The notes beneath the pieces are model-generated. The model searched no databases and had not been told where the DNA came from. It worked only from the letters and a program-made list of their open reading frames with translations. Made by a program: the position numbers and the translations under genes. Of a stretch of DNA of 39,750 bases, positions 7,482-15,317 are shown piece by piece; the stretch's first letter is position 1, and each line of letters begins with the position of its first letter. This DNA comes from Candidatus Nanopelagicales bacterium (GTDB taxonomy: Bacteria; Actinomycetota; Actinomycetes; S36-B12; CAIYMF01): contig JADGOZ010000060.1 in assembly GCA_017882705.1 (NCBI GenBank), positions 1 to 39,750 on the forward strand. Reading direction: 5' to 3'.

Positions 7482-8000
7482 GTGTCCCCACGAGTGGTGC
7501 TGGTCGGCGTGCCCGGCTCCGGCAAGACGACCGTCGGCACGCTGCTCGCGCAGCGGCTCGACGTCGAGTTCCGCGACACCGACCACGACGTCGAGGTGGT
7601 CGAGGGCAAGCCGGTCCCCGACATCTTCGTCGACTCCGGTGAGGCCCACTTCCGTGCACTGGAGCGCGCTGCGGTCGCCGTCGCGCTCGAGGAGCACGAC
7701 GGCGTCCTCGCCCTCGGCGGCGGCGCGGTGATCGACTCCGGCACGCGAGCGCTGCTCGTCGAGCAGCCGACCGTGTGGCTGCAGGTCGGTGCCGCCGCGG
7801 GAGCGAAGCGTGTCGGTCTGGACGTCCCGCGCCCCGTGCTGCTGGGCAGCGTACGCGGCCGCCTCGCCGCGCTCGTCGCCGAACGCGCGCCCCTCTACGC
7901 CGAGGTCGCCAGGGCCACGGTCGACACGGACGGGCTCACTCCCGAGGCTGTGGCCGGCGCCGTGCTGTCGGCGCTCGGCCTGGAGGCCCACGATGAGTGA
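7482..8000 (+). CDS. aroK: Shikimate kinase
   Basis: Phosphorylates shikimate at O3 with ATP. The protein has 172 aa. Walker A is GVPGSGKTT (9-17). The shikimate-binding part shows DTDHDVEVVEGKPVPDIF with Asp32/Asp34, then GEAHFRALER with the family Arg, and the LGGGAV loop. The GTG at 7482, four bases after the aroC stop, is the natural start; the frame stays open upstream inside aroC but that stretch has no kinase similarity. The last codons overlap the aroB start by 8 bases, suggesting coupled translation. Confidence 0.96.
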   Translation: MSPRVVLVGVPGSGKTTVGTLLAQRLDVEFRDTDHDVEVVEGKPVPDIFVDSGEAHFRALERAAVAVALEEHDGVLALGGGAVIDSGTRALLVEQPTVWLQVGAAAGAKRVGLDVPRPVLLGSVRGRLAALVAERAPLYAEVARATVDTDGLTPEAVAGAVLSALGLEAHDE

Positions 8001-9093
8001 CACGACCCGCATCACCGTCCGCGGCGAGCAGGACTACGACGTCCTCATCGGTCGAGGTCTCGTCGCCGACGTCGTCGCCGCGATCCCGCCCGCGGTGCGC
8101 CGGGTCGCGGTCGTCCACCCGGGCACGAGGCCCCTGGATGCGCAGCGCATCGCCGATGCCGTTCGCGCCGCGGGCGCGGAGCCGCTCCTGCTCCCGGTGC
8201 CCGACGGCGAGGATGCCAAGAACGCCGAGGTGGCCGCCTTCTGCTGGGCCGAGCTCGGCCGTGCCGGCTTCACCCGCTCGGACGCGGTCGTCGGCGTCGG
8301 CGGCGGCGCCACGACCGACCTCGCCGGCTTCGTCGCGGCCACGTGGTTGCGCGGCGTGCGCCTCGTCCAGGTGCCGACCACCCTGCTGGGCATGGTCGAT
8401 GCCGCGGTGGGCGGAAAGACCGGTATCAACACCGCCGAGGGCAAGAACCTCGTCGGCTCGTTCTACCCGCCCGCTGCCGTGGTCTGCGACCTCGAGTCGC
8501 TGTCCACGCTGCCGGCGGTCGACCTGGCCGCGGGGCTCGCGGAGGTGGTCAAGGTGGGGTTCACCAGCGACCCCGTCATCCTCGATCTCGTGGAGTCGGG
8601 GCCCGCTTCCGCGCTCGACCCCGAGAGCGACGTGCTGGGCGAGCTCGTCACGCGAGCCGTGCGGGTGAAGGCCGACGTCGTGTCGGCCGACCTGCGCGAG
8701 TCGCAGCCGGGTGGTCTCGGCCGAGAGGTCCTCAACTACGGCCACACGTTCGCGCACGCCGTCGAGCTCGTCGAGCGCTACCGCTGGCGCCACGGCCACG
8801 CCGTGAGCGTCGGCCTCGTCTACGTCGCGTCGCTCGCACGCCTCGCCGGGCGCCTGTCGGCGCAGGACCGTGCCCGGCACGTCGACGTCCTGCACTCGCT
8901 GGGTCTGCCGACGTCGTACCCCGACGGTCGGTTCCCCGAGCTGCTGGACGCGATGCGCATCGACAAGAAAGCGCGCGGGGACCAGCTGCGGTTCGTCGTG
9001 CTCGACGGGATCGGCCGACCCGGCCTGCTCGAGGGCCCGGACCCCGCTCTGCTCACCGCGGCCTACGCCGCAGTCGCGAAGGAGTCGTCATGA
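7993..9093 (+). CDS. aroB: 3-Dehydroquinate synthase
   Basis: NAD- and metal-dependent enzyme that cyclises DAHP to 3-dehydroquinate, the second step of the pathway. The protein has 366 aa. The NAD-binding region reads [18 protein letters not shown], followed by [19 protein letters not shown] and [10 protein letters not shown]. Metal ligands fit Glu in GLAEVVKVG and His in [11 protein letters not shown] and [10 protein letters not shown]. The ATG at 7993 sits inside the end of aroK and replaces a longer open frame that would begin within aroK. The stop overlaps the aroQ start. Confidence 0.96.
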   Translation: MSDTTRITVRGEQDYDVLIGRGLVADVVAAIPPAVRRVAVVHPGTRPLDAQRIADAVRAAGAEPLLLPVPDGEDAKNAEVAAFCWAELGRAGFTRSDAVVGVGGGATTDLAGFVAATWLRGVRLVQVPTTLLGMVDAAVGGKTGINTAEGKNLVGSFYPPAAVVCDLESLSTLPAVDLAAGLAEVVKVGFTSDPVILDLVESGPASALDPESDVLGELVTRAVRVKADVVSADLRESQPGGLGREVLNYGHTFAHAVELVERYRWRHGHAVSVGLVYVASLARLAGRLSAQDRARHVDVLHSLGLPTSYPDGRFPELLDAMRIDKKARGDQLRFVVLDGIGRPGLLEGPDPALLTAAYAAVAKESS

Positions 9094-9527
9094 CACGCGT
9101 GCTCGTCCTCAACGGGCCCAACCTGGGTCGTCTCGGCTCGCGCGAGCCGGACGTCTACGGGCGCGCGACGCACTCCGACCTCGTGGCGCTCTGCATCGCC
9201 GAGGGTTCGGCGCTGGACCTGGACGTCGAGGTCCGTCAGACCGACGACGAGGCCGAGCTCGTGCACTGGATCCACGAGGCGGCCGACGCGGCGACGCCCG
9301 TGGTTCTGAACCCGGCCGCCTTCACCCACTACTCCTACGCCCTGCGCGACGCGTGCGCGCAGCTGCGTGCCCCGCTCGTCGAGGTCCACCTGTCCAATCC
9401 CCACGCGCGCGAGGAGTTCCGTCACACGTCCGTCGTGTCGGCGGTGGCCACCGGCACGATCGCCGGGTTCGGCGTGCAGTCCTACGTCCTCGCCCTGCGT
9501 GCGATCGCGGCGTCGGTCGAGGCATGA
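9090..9527 (+). CDS. aroQ: Type II 3-dehydroquinate dehydratase
   Basis: Dehydrates 3-dehydroquinate to 3-dehydroshikimate; small dodecameric type II enzyme. The protein has 145 aa. It shows [17 protein letters not shown] with the catalytic-loop Arg and Tyr, [15 protein letters not shown] with the conserved Asn and His, [20 protein letters not shown] with the substrate-binding His/Ser and catalytic His, and [11 protein letters not shown] near the end. The ATG overlaps the aroB stop (ATGA), and AAGGAG lies upstream at 9079-9084. It overlaps the next gene the same way. aroE and aroA are not in this window. Confidence 0.96.
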   Translation: MTRVLVLNGPNLGRLGSREPDVYGRATHSDLVALCIAEGSALDLDVEVRQTDDEAELVHWIHEAADAATPVVLNPAAFTHYSYALRDACAQLRAPLVEVHLSNPHAREEFRHTSVVSAVATGTIAGFGVQSYVLALRAIAASVEA

Positions 9528-10603
9528 GCGCACTGGCGCGCCGGGACCGCGTCCGCGAGTCGCTCTCCGGGGCCGGCGCCGAGGCTCTGCTGGTGACCTA
9601 CCCGGCGAACGTCACCTACCTCTCCGGGTTCACCGGGTCCAACGGTGCGGTGCTCGTCGGGCGCGAGCCGTCGCTGGACCGGCTGGCCACGGACTTCCGC
9701 TACCTCACGCAGGTGGCGAGCGAGTGCCCGGACATCGAGGTCACGGAGGCTCGCGCGGTCGTCGACGGACTGGTGGCGTACTGCGTCTCCGCGGGGATCT
9801 CCCATCCGGGCTTCGAGGCGTCGCACCTCAGCGTCGCGGCGCACGCCTCCGTCGCCGACGCCCACCGCGACCTCGTGCTCGTGCCCACGGACGGCATCGT
9901 CGAGGCGCTGCGCTCGACCAAGGACGACAGCGAGCTCGCCGCCCTGGCCGAGGCCTGCCGCCTCAGCGACGTGGCCCTCGCCGCGCTGCTGCCCGAGATC
10001 CGCCTGGGCATGACCGAGAGGCAGATCGCCCGTCGCCTCGAGTGGCTCATGCTCGAGGCCGGCGCCGACGCGATCTCCTTCGAGTCGATCGTGGCCGGCG
10101 GCCCGCACTCGGCCATCCCGCACCACAGCCCCACCGACCGCCCGCTCGAGCGCGGCGACCTGCTCAAGATCGACTTCGGTGCCCTCTACGCCGGCTACCA
10201 CGCCGACGAGACGCGCACCTTCGTCGTGGCCGCCGACCCCGAGCCGTGGCAGGCCGAGCTGCACGCACTCGTGCGCCGCGCCCAGCAGGCCGGCATCGAC
10301 GCCCTGGGTGTCGGGGTCGACGTCCGTGACGTCGATCACGCGGCCCGCTCGGTCATCGCCGCCGCCGGGCACGCCGAGCACTTCGGTCACGGTCTCGGGC
10401 ACGGCGTCGGCCTCGACATCCACGAGGCGCCGATGATCGGGCACACGGCGACGGGTATCCTGGGCGACCGCACGCCGGTGACCGTCGAGCCGGGGGTCTA
10501 TCTCCCCGGGCGCGGCGGGGTCCGCATCGAGGACACCCTCGTGGTCCGGACCGGTGGGCCCGTGTCGCTCACCACGACGACCCGCGATCTGCTCGTCCTC
10601 TAG
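9524..10603 (+). CDS. M24 family Xaa-Pro aminopeptidase / dipeptidase
   Basis: Cytoplasmic metallopeptidase of the pita-bread fold acting on peptides with proline in the second position. The protein has 359 aa: a creatinase-like N-terminal domain (about 1-130) and the M24 catalytic domain. All five metal ligands are seen: Asp217 and Asp228 ([14 protein letters not shown]), His293 ([12 protein letters not shown]), Glu322 (VEPGVYLPG) and Glu336 (GGVRIEDT). It is coupled to aroQ by ATGA and sits before efp. Processing proline peptides next to a proline-translation factor is a recurrent gene order in actinobacteria. Whether the best name is PepQ or PepP cannot be settled from sequence alone. Confidence 0.92.
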   Translation: MSALARRDRVRESLSGAGAEALLVTYPANVTYLSGFTGSNGAVLVGREPSLDRLATDFRYLTQVASECPDIEVTEARAVVDGLVAYCVSAGISHPGFEASHLSVAAHASVADAHRDLVLVPTDGIVEALRSTKDDSELAALAEACRLSDVALAALLPEIRLGMTERQIARRLEWLMLEAGADAISFESIVAGGPHSAIPHHSPTDRPLERGDLLKIDFGALYAGYHADETRTFVVAADPEPWQAELHALVRRAQQAGIDALGVGVDVRDVDHAARSVIAAAGHAEHFGHGLGHGVGLDIHEAPMIGHTATGILGDRTPVTVEPGVYLPGRGGVRIEDTLVVRTGGPVSLTTTTRDLLVL

Positions 10604-10625
10604 ACACCCGACCAGGAGACCTTCC

Positions 10626-11186
10626 GTGGCCACGACGAACGACCTCAAGAACGGGCTCGTGCTCAACATCGACGGCAACCTCTGGACCGTCGTCGAGTTC
10701 CAGCACGTCAAGCCCGGGAAGGGCCCGGCCTTCGTGCGCACGAAGCTCAAGGCCGTCCTGTCCGGGAAGGTCGTCGACAAGACCTTCAACGCGGGCGTGA
10801 AGGTCGAGACGGCCAACGTCGACAAGCGCGACTTCCAGTACCTCTACCGCGACGGCGACGACTTCGTCTTCATGGACACCGACTCCTACGAGCAGCTGCA
10901 CGTCAACCCCGCCGTCGTCGGCGACAACGCCAAGTGGCTGCTCGAGGGCCAGGCCGCCATCGTCGCGACGCACGACGGCGCCCCGCTCTACGTCGAGCTT
11001 CCGGCCTCGGTCGAGCTGATGATCACCTACACCGAGCCGGGCCTGCAGGGCGACCGCTCCACGGGCGGCACGAAGCCGGCCACGCTCGAGACCGGTGCGG
11101 AGATCGCCGTACCTCTGTTCATCGAGAACAACACCAAGGTCAAGGTCGACACCCGCGACGGGTCGTACCTCGGCCGCGTCAACTAG
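10626..11186 (+). CDS. efp: Elongation factor P
   Basis: Binds ribosomes stalled at polyproline and promotes peptide-bond formation. The protein has 186 aa with the three beta-barrel domains. The tip loop of domain I reads KPGKGPAF with Lys32. This PGKGP loop belongs to the EF-P group reported to work without lysine modification in actinobacteria (established knowledge), and no modification enzyme gene is seen here. The C-terminal domain shows [20 protein letters not shown]. The GTG at 10626 has AGGAG at 10614-10618. Confidence 0.97.
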   Translation: MATTNDLKNGLVLNIDGNLWTVVEFQHVKPGKGPAFVRTKLKAVLSGKVVDKTFNAGVKVETANVDKRDFQYLYRDGDDFVFMDTDSYEQLHVNPAVVGDNAKWLLEGQAAIVATHDGAPLYVELPASVELMITYTEPGLQGDRSTGGTKPATLETGAEIAVPLFIENNTKVKVDTRDGSYLGRVN

Positions 11187-11188
11187 TC

Positions 11189-11602
11189 GTGACGGCTCGC
11201 GGCAAGGCGCGCAAGAAGGCACTCGACGTCCTCTACGAGGCGGACCTCCGGGGCCTCTCGGCGGTCGAGGTCCTCGACACGAAGGCCGACGACGCCGACC
11301 AGGTCGTGAACCCGTACACGAGCGAGCTCGTCTACGGCGTGGTCGAGCACGCCGACCGCATCGACGACCTGCTGTCGACGTACTCCCTGGGCTGGACCCT
11401 CGAGCGGATGCCCGCCGTGGACCGCAACCTGCTGCGGATCGGCACCTACGAGCTCCTGTGGTGCGACGACATCCCGCCGGCGGTCGCGATCTCCGAGGCC
11501 GTGGGGCTCGCCAAGGCGCTCTCGACCGACGAGTCACCGACGTTCGTCAACGGCCTCCTCGCGCGCATCCTCGAGGTCAAGCCGAAACTGGCTCTGGACT
11601 AG
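11189..11602 (+). CDS. nusB: Transcription antitermination factor NusB
   Basis: All-helical RNA-binding protein that acts with NusE (S10) on boxA RNA in rRNA antitermination. The protein has 137 aa. Family marks are ARKKALDVLYEADLRG at the N terminus, VYGVVEHADRIDDLL, RMPAVDRNLLRIGTYELL and a C-terminal FVNGLLARI. The GTG at 11189 lies two bases after the efp stop. The efp-nusB pair is standard in actinobacteria and supports one operon. Confidence 0.95.
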   Translation: MTARGKARKKALDVLYEADLRGLSAVEVLDTKADDADQVVNPYTSELVYGVVEHADRIDDLLSTYSLGWTLERMPAVDRNLLRIGTYELLWCDDIPPAVAISEAVGLAKALSTDESPTFVNGLLARILEVKPKLALD

Positions 11603-11629
11603 TTCCCGACCGCGGGGCCCGGTGACCAC

Positions 11630-11635
11630 TAGCGT
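11630..11635 (+). promoter_or_regulatory. -10 box (TAGCGT) of a leaderless transporter transcript
   Basis: TAGCGT stands 7 bases before GTG 11643. This spacing favours that GTG over the in-frame GTG at 11622, which would lie upstream of the predicted transcript start. Confidence 0.5.
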
Positions 11636-11642
11636 CGGCCGC

Positions 11643-13007
11643 GTGAGTCATCCTCGGCTGCGGACCGGCACGAAGATCGGGTATGCGTTCGGGTCGGTGG
11701 GCACCGGCGGGTTCTCCACGGTCCCCGGGCTGCTGCTCCTCTACTACCTGACCGACGAGCTCGGCGTCACCGCGGTGGTGGCCGGTCTCGTCGTGCTGCT
11801 GCCGAAGGCGTGGGACGTCGTCCTCAACCCGTTGGTCGGCAACTGGAGCGACCACACGACATCGCGCTGGGGATCGCGCGTCCCTTGGATGGTCCGCGGC
11901 GCGATCGTGCTGCCGGTCTTCTTCGCACTGATGTTCCTCGGACCGGGCGGGATCACCGGGGGAGCGGCGGCGGTCTACGTGACGATCACGTTCGTCGGCG
12001 CCGCCACCGGGTTCGCCTTCTTCCAGGTGCCCTACGTCGCGCAGCCCGCCGAGCTCACGGACGACTACGCCGAGCGCACGTCGCTCATGACCTACCGCAT
12101 CGCGTTCCTGACCTTGGCCATCCTCGTGTTCGGCGCCGGCGCGCCGGCGCTGGTGAAGGCCGGGGGAGACGGTGCGGCCGGCTACCGCTTCATGGGCGTC
12201 GTGTGCGCCGCCCTGTTCCTCGTCGGCTTCACGACCGCGATCCTCGCGACGAGGTCGGTGCCGAGCGTCCTGCAGGCCGAGCCGGGCGGCGGCCTGCGCG
12301 ACCAGCTCGTCGCGGTGCGCGACAACCCCGACTTCCGTGTCCTGTTCGCCGCCTTCGTGATCCAGGCGCTCGGCACGTCCGCGGCGCTCGCGGGTGCGCC
12401 GTACGTCGCGGAGTACCTCCTCGGCGCGAAAGGGCTGACCACGGTCCTGTTCGTGGCTCTCGTCGCGCCCGCGATCCTTCTGGTGCCCGTCTGGCGCCTC
12501 GTGTCCAACCGGTACGGCAAGGGGAAGGGCTTCCGCTGGGCGACCCTCTGCTTCCTGGCGGGTGCGCTGGTCATGGCCACGGCGGGCCGCTCGCCCACGT
12601 GGCTGCTCCTGGTCGGCGTCGGGGTCGCCGGCATCGGCTACGCCGGACAGCAGCTGTTCCCGCTCGCGATGCTGCCCGACACCATCCAGGCGGACTCGCT
12701 GCGCACCGGACGCCGACGCTCGGGGGCGTTCACGGGCGTCTGGACCGCGGGGGAGACGCTGGGCTTCGCCCTCGGTCCGGCCGTGTTCGGTCTCGTGCTG
12801 GCCCTGGGCGGGTTCGTCTCGACCACCTCGGGACAGACGGTGACCCAGCCGGGCTCGGCACTCACGGCGATCGCGATCGGGTTCGGCGTGGTCCCTGCCG
12901 TGCTCATGCTGGTGAGCCTGCCGGTGCTGCGTCGCTACCGCCTCACCGAGGACGAGCTGCTCGCCCTGGCCTCCGGCGCCGACGCGGCGGACGCGCCGTC
13001 GGCGTAG
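11643..13007 (+). CDS. GPH/MelB-type sugar:cation symporter (MFS)
   Basis: Inner-membrane secondary transporter of the glycoside-pentoside-hexuronide family, 454 aa with about 12 hydrophobic segments. The N-terminal half shows GYAFGSVGTGGFSTVPGLLL, the cation-site motif WDVVLNPLVGNWSDHT, and the MFS-like loop DHTTSRWGSRVPWMV. Mid-protein PYVAQPAELTDDYAERTSL and the late MLPDTIQADSLRTGRRRSG are also typical. The substrate cannot be predicted; no sugar-catabolic gene is near. GTG 11643 is chosen from the -10 spacing. It stands alone between nusB and a tRNA gene on the other strand, with no strong terminator visible after it. Confidence 0.88.
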   Translation: MSHPRLRTGTKIGYAFGSVGTGGFSTVPGLLLLYYLTDELGVTAVVAGLVVLLPKAWDVVLNPLVGNWSDHTTSRWGSRVPWMVRGAIVLPVFFALMFLGPGGITGGAAAVYVTITFVGAATGFAFFQVPYVAQPAELTDDYAERTSLMTYRIAFLTLAILVFGAGAPALVKAGGDGAAGYRFMGVVCAALFLVGFTTAILATRSVPSVLQAEPGGGLRDQLVAVRDNPDFRVLFAAFVIQALGTSAALAGAPYVAEYLLGAKGLTTVLFVALVAPAILLVPVWRLVSNRYGKGKGFRWATLCFLAGALVMATAGRSPTWLLLVGVGVAGIGYAGQQLFPLAMLPDTIQADSLRTGRRRSGAFTGVWTAGETLGFALGPAVFGLVLALGGFVSTTSGQTVTQPGSALTAIAIGFGVVPAVLMLVSLPVLRRYRLTEDELLALASGADAADAPSA

Positions 13008-13029
13008 CCGTCCGAGCGAACGGCACCGG

Positions 13030-13103
13030 TGCCCCGAGTGGGATTCGAACCCACACTGGATGGTGTTTGAGACCACTGCCTCTGCCGGTTGGGCTATCGG
13101 GGC
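13030..13103 (-). tRNA. tRNA-Leu-like, anticodon CAA, short variable loop
   Basis: On the minus strand the 74 bases fold as a cloverleaf. The acceptor stem has 7 perfect pairs (GCCCCGA with TCGGGGC) and discriminator A. The D arm has a 3-bp stem (GCC with GGC), a mismatch at 13-22 and the extended loop typical of leucine tRNAs. The anticodon stem is GTGGT/ACCAT with loop CTCAAAC (anticodon CAA, reading UUG). The T arm is GTGGG-TTCGAAT-CCCAC. The variable region is only 5 bases (CCAGT), whereas standard bacterial tRNA-Leu has a long variable arm. CCA is not encoded. A TAGTCT -10 lies 9 bases before the 5' end. All other parts are well formed, so it looks functional rather than decayed. Confidence 0.85.
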
Positions 13104-13112
13104 GGCGCACGA

Positions 13113-13118
13113 AGACTA
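13113..13118 (-). promoter_or_regulatory. -10 box (TAGTCT) of the tRNA gene
   Basis: Minus-strand TAGTCT, 9 bases before the mature 5' end at 13103. It shares the 55-bp interval with the divergent response-regulator promoter. Confidence 0.45.
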
Positions 13119-13146
13119 CCGGGAGTGCGTCGCAGCTCCTGTTCCG

Positions 13147-13152
13147 TAGGCT
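13147..13152 (+). promoter_or_regulatory. -10 box (TAGGCT) of a leaderless response-regulator transcript
   Basis: TAGGCT stands 6 bases before the GTG at 13159; there is no ribosome site, so the mRNA is probably leaderless. Confidence 0.6.
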
Positions 13153-13158
13153 TCCGTC

Positions 13159-13758
13159 GTGACCGAGACCCCAGTCGAGCCTGCTGCCCTGCGCGTCGTC
13201 GTCGCGGAGGACGAGGCCCTCATCCGCCTCGACCTGGTGGAGATGCTCCGCGAGGAGGGCTACGACGTCGTGGGGGAGGCCGGCGACGGGGAGCAGGCGG
13301 TGCGCCTCGCCGAGGAGCTGCGTCCGGACCTCGTGATGCTCGACGTGAAGATGCCCGTCCTCGACGGCATCAGCGCGGCCGAGCGCATCGCCGGTGCCCG
13401 CATCGCGCCGGTCGTCATGCTCACCGCCTTCAGCCAGCGCGAGCTCGTGGAGCGCGCCCGCGACGCCGGAGCGATGGCCTACCTCGTGAAACCGTTCACG
13501 AAGGGCGACCTCGTGCCCGCCATCGAGCTCGCGGTCAGCCGCTACTCCGAGATCACCACGCTGGAGTCCGAGGTGGCCGATCTCGAGGAGCGTTTCGAGA
13601 CCCGCAAACGGGTGGAACGCGCCAAGTCGTTGCTGCAACAGAAGTACGCGCTGACCGAAGCGGACGCCTTCCGGTGGCTCCAGAAGTCGGCCATGGACCG
13701 TCGCCTGTCGATGCGCGAAGTGGCCGATGTCGTCATTCGCGAGGTCACCGGCGAGTAA
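13159..13758 (+). CDS. pdtaR: PdtaR-type response regulator with ANTAR RNA-binding domain
   Basis: Cytoplasmic response regulator that acts on RNA: phosphorylation exposes the ANTAR domain, which binds paired hexaloop hairpins and causes antitermination. The protein has 199 aa. The receiver domain covers about 10-128 with the acidic pair Glu17/Asp18, phospho-acceptor Asp62 (VMLDVKMP), Thr89 and Lys111 (VKPF). A helix at 130-155 leads into ANTAR (about 140-194: RVERAKSLLQQKYALTEADAFRWLQ, then SMREVADVVI). It resembles M. tuberculosis Rv1626, paired there with the kinase PdtaS. No histidine kinase is encoded nearby, which is also true of the known case. Confidence 0.93.
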   Translation: MTETPVEPAALRVVVAEDEALIRLDLVEMLREEGYDVVGEAGDGEQAVRLAEELRPDLVMLDVKMPVLDGISAAERIAGARIAPVVMLTAFSQRELVERARDAGAMAYLVKPFTKGDLVPAIELAVSRYSEITTLESEVADLEERFETRKRVERAKSLLQQKYALTEADAFRWLQKSAMDRRLSMREVADVVIREVTGE

Positions 13759-13873
13759 CAAGCTCGTGACGCCCGGGCTACGGGTGCGTGGAGCGTGCCC
13801 ACCGTCACCAAAGCGTGATCCGACGGAGACGCAAACTTGGGTCCCCTGCGACCAAATCAGCCGATATCGCTGC

Positions 13874-13879
13874 TAGGTT
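13874..13879 (+). promoter_or_regulatory. -10 box (TAGGTT) upstream of livJ
   Basis: The string CTGCTAGGTTTCGGCC is nearly repeated before livH (CTGCTAGGTTCCGGCC at 15271-15285). The predicted 5' leader is about 47 bases and holds a small hairpin (13895-13899 with 13905-13909) and an AGGA ribosome site. Confidence 0.55.
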
Positions 13880-13932
13880 TCGGCCCCATCCAGACCCGGT
13901 AGCTCCGGGCGTTTCTCACGGTAGGACGGGAT

Positions 13933-15207
13933 ATGCGTAACGCTTACAAGATCGGTGCCCTCGCGATCGCGGGCAGCCTCGCCCTGGCCGCGTGCGGCTC
14001 GAGCAGCAGCAGCGGCAGCTCCACGGGTGGTGGCGGTGGCGGCAAGACGGTCGTCATCTCCACGGACCTCCCGCTGCAGGGCTCCTCGAAGGACGCCTCG
14101 GACGCGACGAACCAGGCGATCGAGCTGTACCTCAGCCAGATCGGCAACAAGGTCGGCGACTACACGATCGAGCTCAAGAAGTACGACGACTCGACCGCGG
14201 CCGCCGGCAAGTGGGACCAGGCGCAGTGCACGAAGAACGCCACGGACCACGTCGCCAACACCGCTGAGGTCGCCGTCATGGGCACCTACAACTCGGGCTG
14301 CGCGAAGATCATCGTGCCCGTCCTGAACCAGGACCCCTCGGGCCCGATGCTCATGGTCTCGCAGGCCAACACCAACCCCGGCCTCACGAAGGCCTGGGAC
14401 CCGGGCGAGCCCGACAAGTACTACCCGACCGGCAAGCGCAACTACGCCCGCGTCGTCACCACCGACGACAACCAGGGACGCGCGGCCGCTCAGTTCATGG
14501 CCAAGGACCTCGGGGTCAAGAAGTGCTACATCCTCAACGACAACGAGACCTACGGCCAGGGTGTCGCTGCGGCGTTCGCGACGGAGGCCCCGAAGGACGG
14601 CATCACCATCCTCGGAAACGACCCGTGGGACGGCAAGCAGCCCAACTACACCGCGCTGTTCCAGAAGATCAAGGGCCTCGGTGCTGACTGCATCTACCTC
14701 GGCGGCATCTTCGACAACAACGGTGGCCAGCTGATCAAGGACAAGGTCGCCGTCATGGGCGACAACACCGCGGTCAAGCTGATGGGCCCCGACGGCTTCA
14801 CCGGCTACCCGGAGCTCAACAAGCTGCCCGAGGGCCAGGGCATGTACCTGTCCTTCCCGGGTCTGACCAACGACGACCTCCGTGCCCAGGGCGGCGCTGC
14901 GGCCAAGCTGCTCGACGCCTACAAGGCCAAGTACGGCAGCGACCCGGCCTCGAGCTACGCGCTCTACGGCGTGGCTGCTGTCCAGGTCATCCTGCAGGCC
15001 ATCAAGCAGTCGGACGGCACCCGCAAGTCGGTGACCGACCAGGTCTTCACCGGCTCGGGCATCACCATCCCGGCCGACGTCTCCGCCATCGGCAAGGAGA
15101 TCAAGATCGACCCGAAGACCGGTGACGTGAACCTGCTCGACATGACCATCGAGGTCATCAAGGGCAACGCGGAGACCACCCTCAAGGGCTGGCCGATCAC
15201 CGCCTAG
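13933..15207 (+). CDS. livJ: Branched-chain amino-acid ABC transporter substrate-binding lipoprotein
   Basis: Extracellular lipid-anchored binding protein for leucine, isoleucine, valine or related ligands. The protein has 424 aa. The signal peptide ends in LALAAC with Cys21 as the lipidated residue, followed by a Ser/Gly linker (22-36). The mature part has the two-lobe periplasmic-binding fold: VVISTDLPLQGSSKDASDATN at the start, GTYNSGCAKIIVPVLNQ and VVTTDDNQGRAAAQFMAKDL within the Leu/Ile/Val-binding pattern. The ATG at 13933 has AGGACGGG before it. It is followed by a terminator and then livHMGF, so livJ is probably made in excess as a separate or partly read-through message. Confidence 0.92.
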   Translation: MRNAYKIGALAIAGSLALAACGSSSSSGSSTGGGGGGKTVVISTDLPLQGSSKDASDATNQAIELYLSQIGNKVGDYTIELKKYDDSTAAAGKWDQAQCTKNATDHVANTAEVAVMGTYNSGCAKIIVPVLNQDPSGPMLMVSQANTNPGLTKAWDPGEPDKYYPTGKRNYARVVTTDDNQGRAAAQFMAKDLGVKKCYILNDNETYGQGVAAAFATEAPKDGITILGNDPWDGKQPNYTALFQKIKGLGADCIYLGGIFDNNGGQLIKDKVAVMGDNTAVKLMGPDGFTGYPELNKLPEGQGMYLSFPGLTNDDLRAQGGAAAKLLDAYKAKYGSDPASSYALYGVAAVQVILQAIKQSDGTRKSVTDQVFTGSGITIPADVSAIGKEIKIDPKTGDVNLLDMTIEVIKGNAETTLKGWPITA

Positions 15208-15238
15208 CACCGGCTGGACGAGAAAGTCTCGACACATC

Positions 15239-15271
15239 AGGTCGGGCGGGGCGCGCAGCCCCGCCCGACCT
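15239..15271 (+). terminator. Terminator (attenuating) between livJ and livH
   Basis: A perfect 14-bp stem (15239-15252 with 15258-15271) on a 5-base loop, 32 bases after the livJ stop. The livH -10 box begins three bases after the stem. Confidence 0.8.
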
Positions 15272-15273
15272 GC

Positions 15274-15279
15274 TAGGTT
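15274..15279 (+). promoter_or_regulatory. -10 box (TAGGTT) upstream of livH
   Basis: Same core and flanks as the livJ -10. The spacer and -35 positions of this promoter fall inside the terminator stem 15239-15271. Confidence 0.5.
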
Positions 15280-15317
15280 CCGGCCGAATTCCTGCTTCAG
15301 TCGAAGGGGTCGCCCGC

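Noticed and set aside
11577-13076. 499-aa open frame on the minus strand opposite the symporter
   Set aside because: Low-complexity Arg/Glu/Asp/Gly-rich translation, no domain, and it runs through the tRNA gene; a shadow frame due to high GC.
13030-13103. tRNA pseudogene or attachment site of an integrated element
   Set aside because: All stems are perfect or near perfect, and no integrase, duplicated tRNA 3' end or foreign gene lies nearby.
13759-13932. ANTAR-target double hairpin upstream of livJ, next to the ANTAR regulator
   Set aside because: The only clear hairpin (13895-13909) has a 5-base loop and there is no partner with the six-base A-G pattern.
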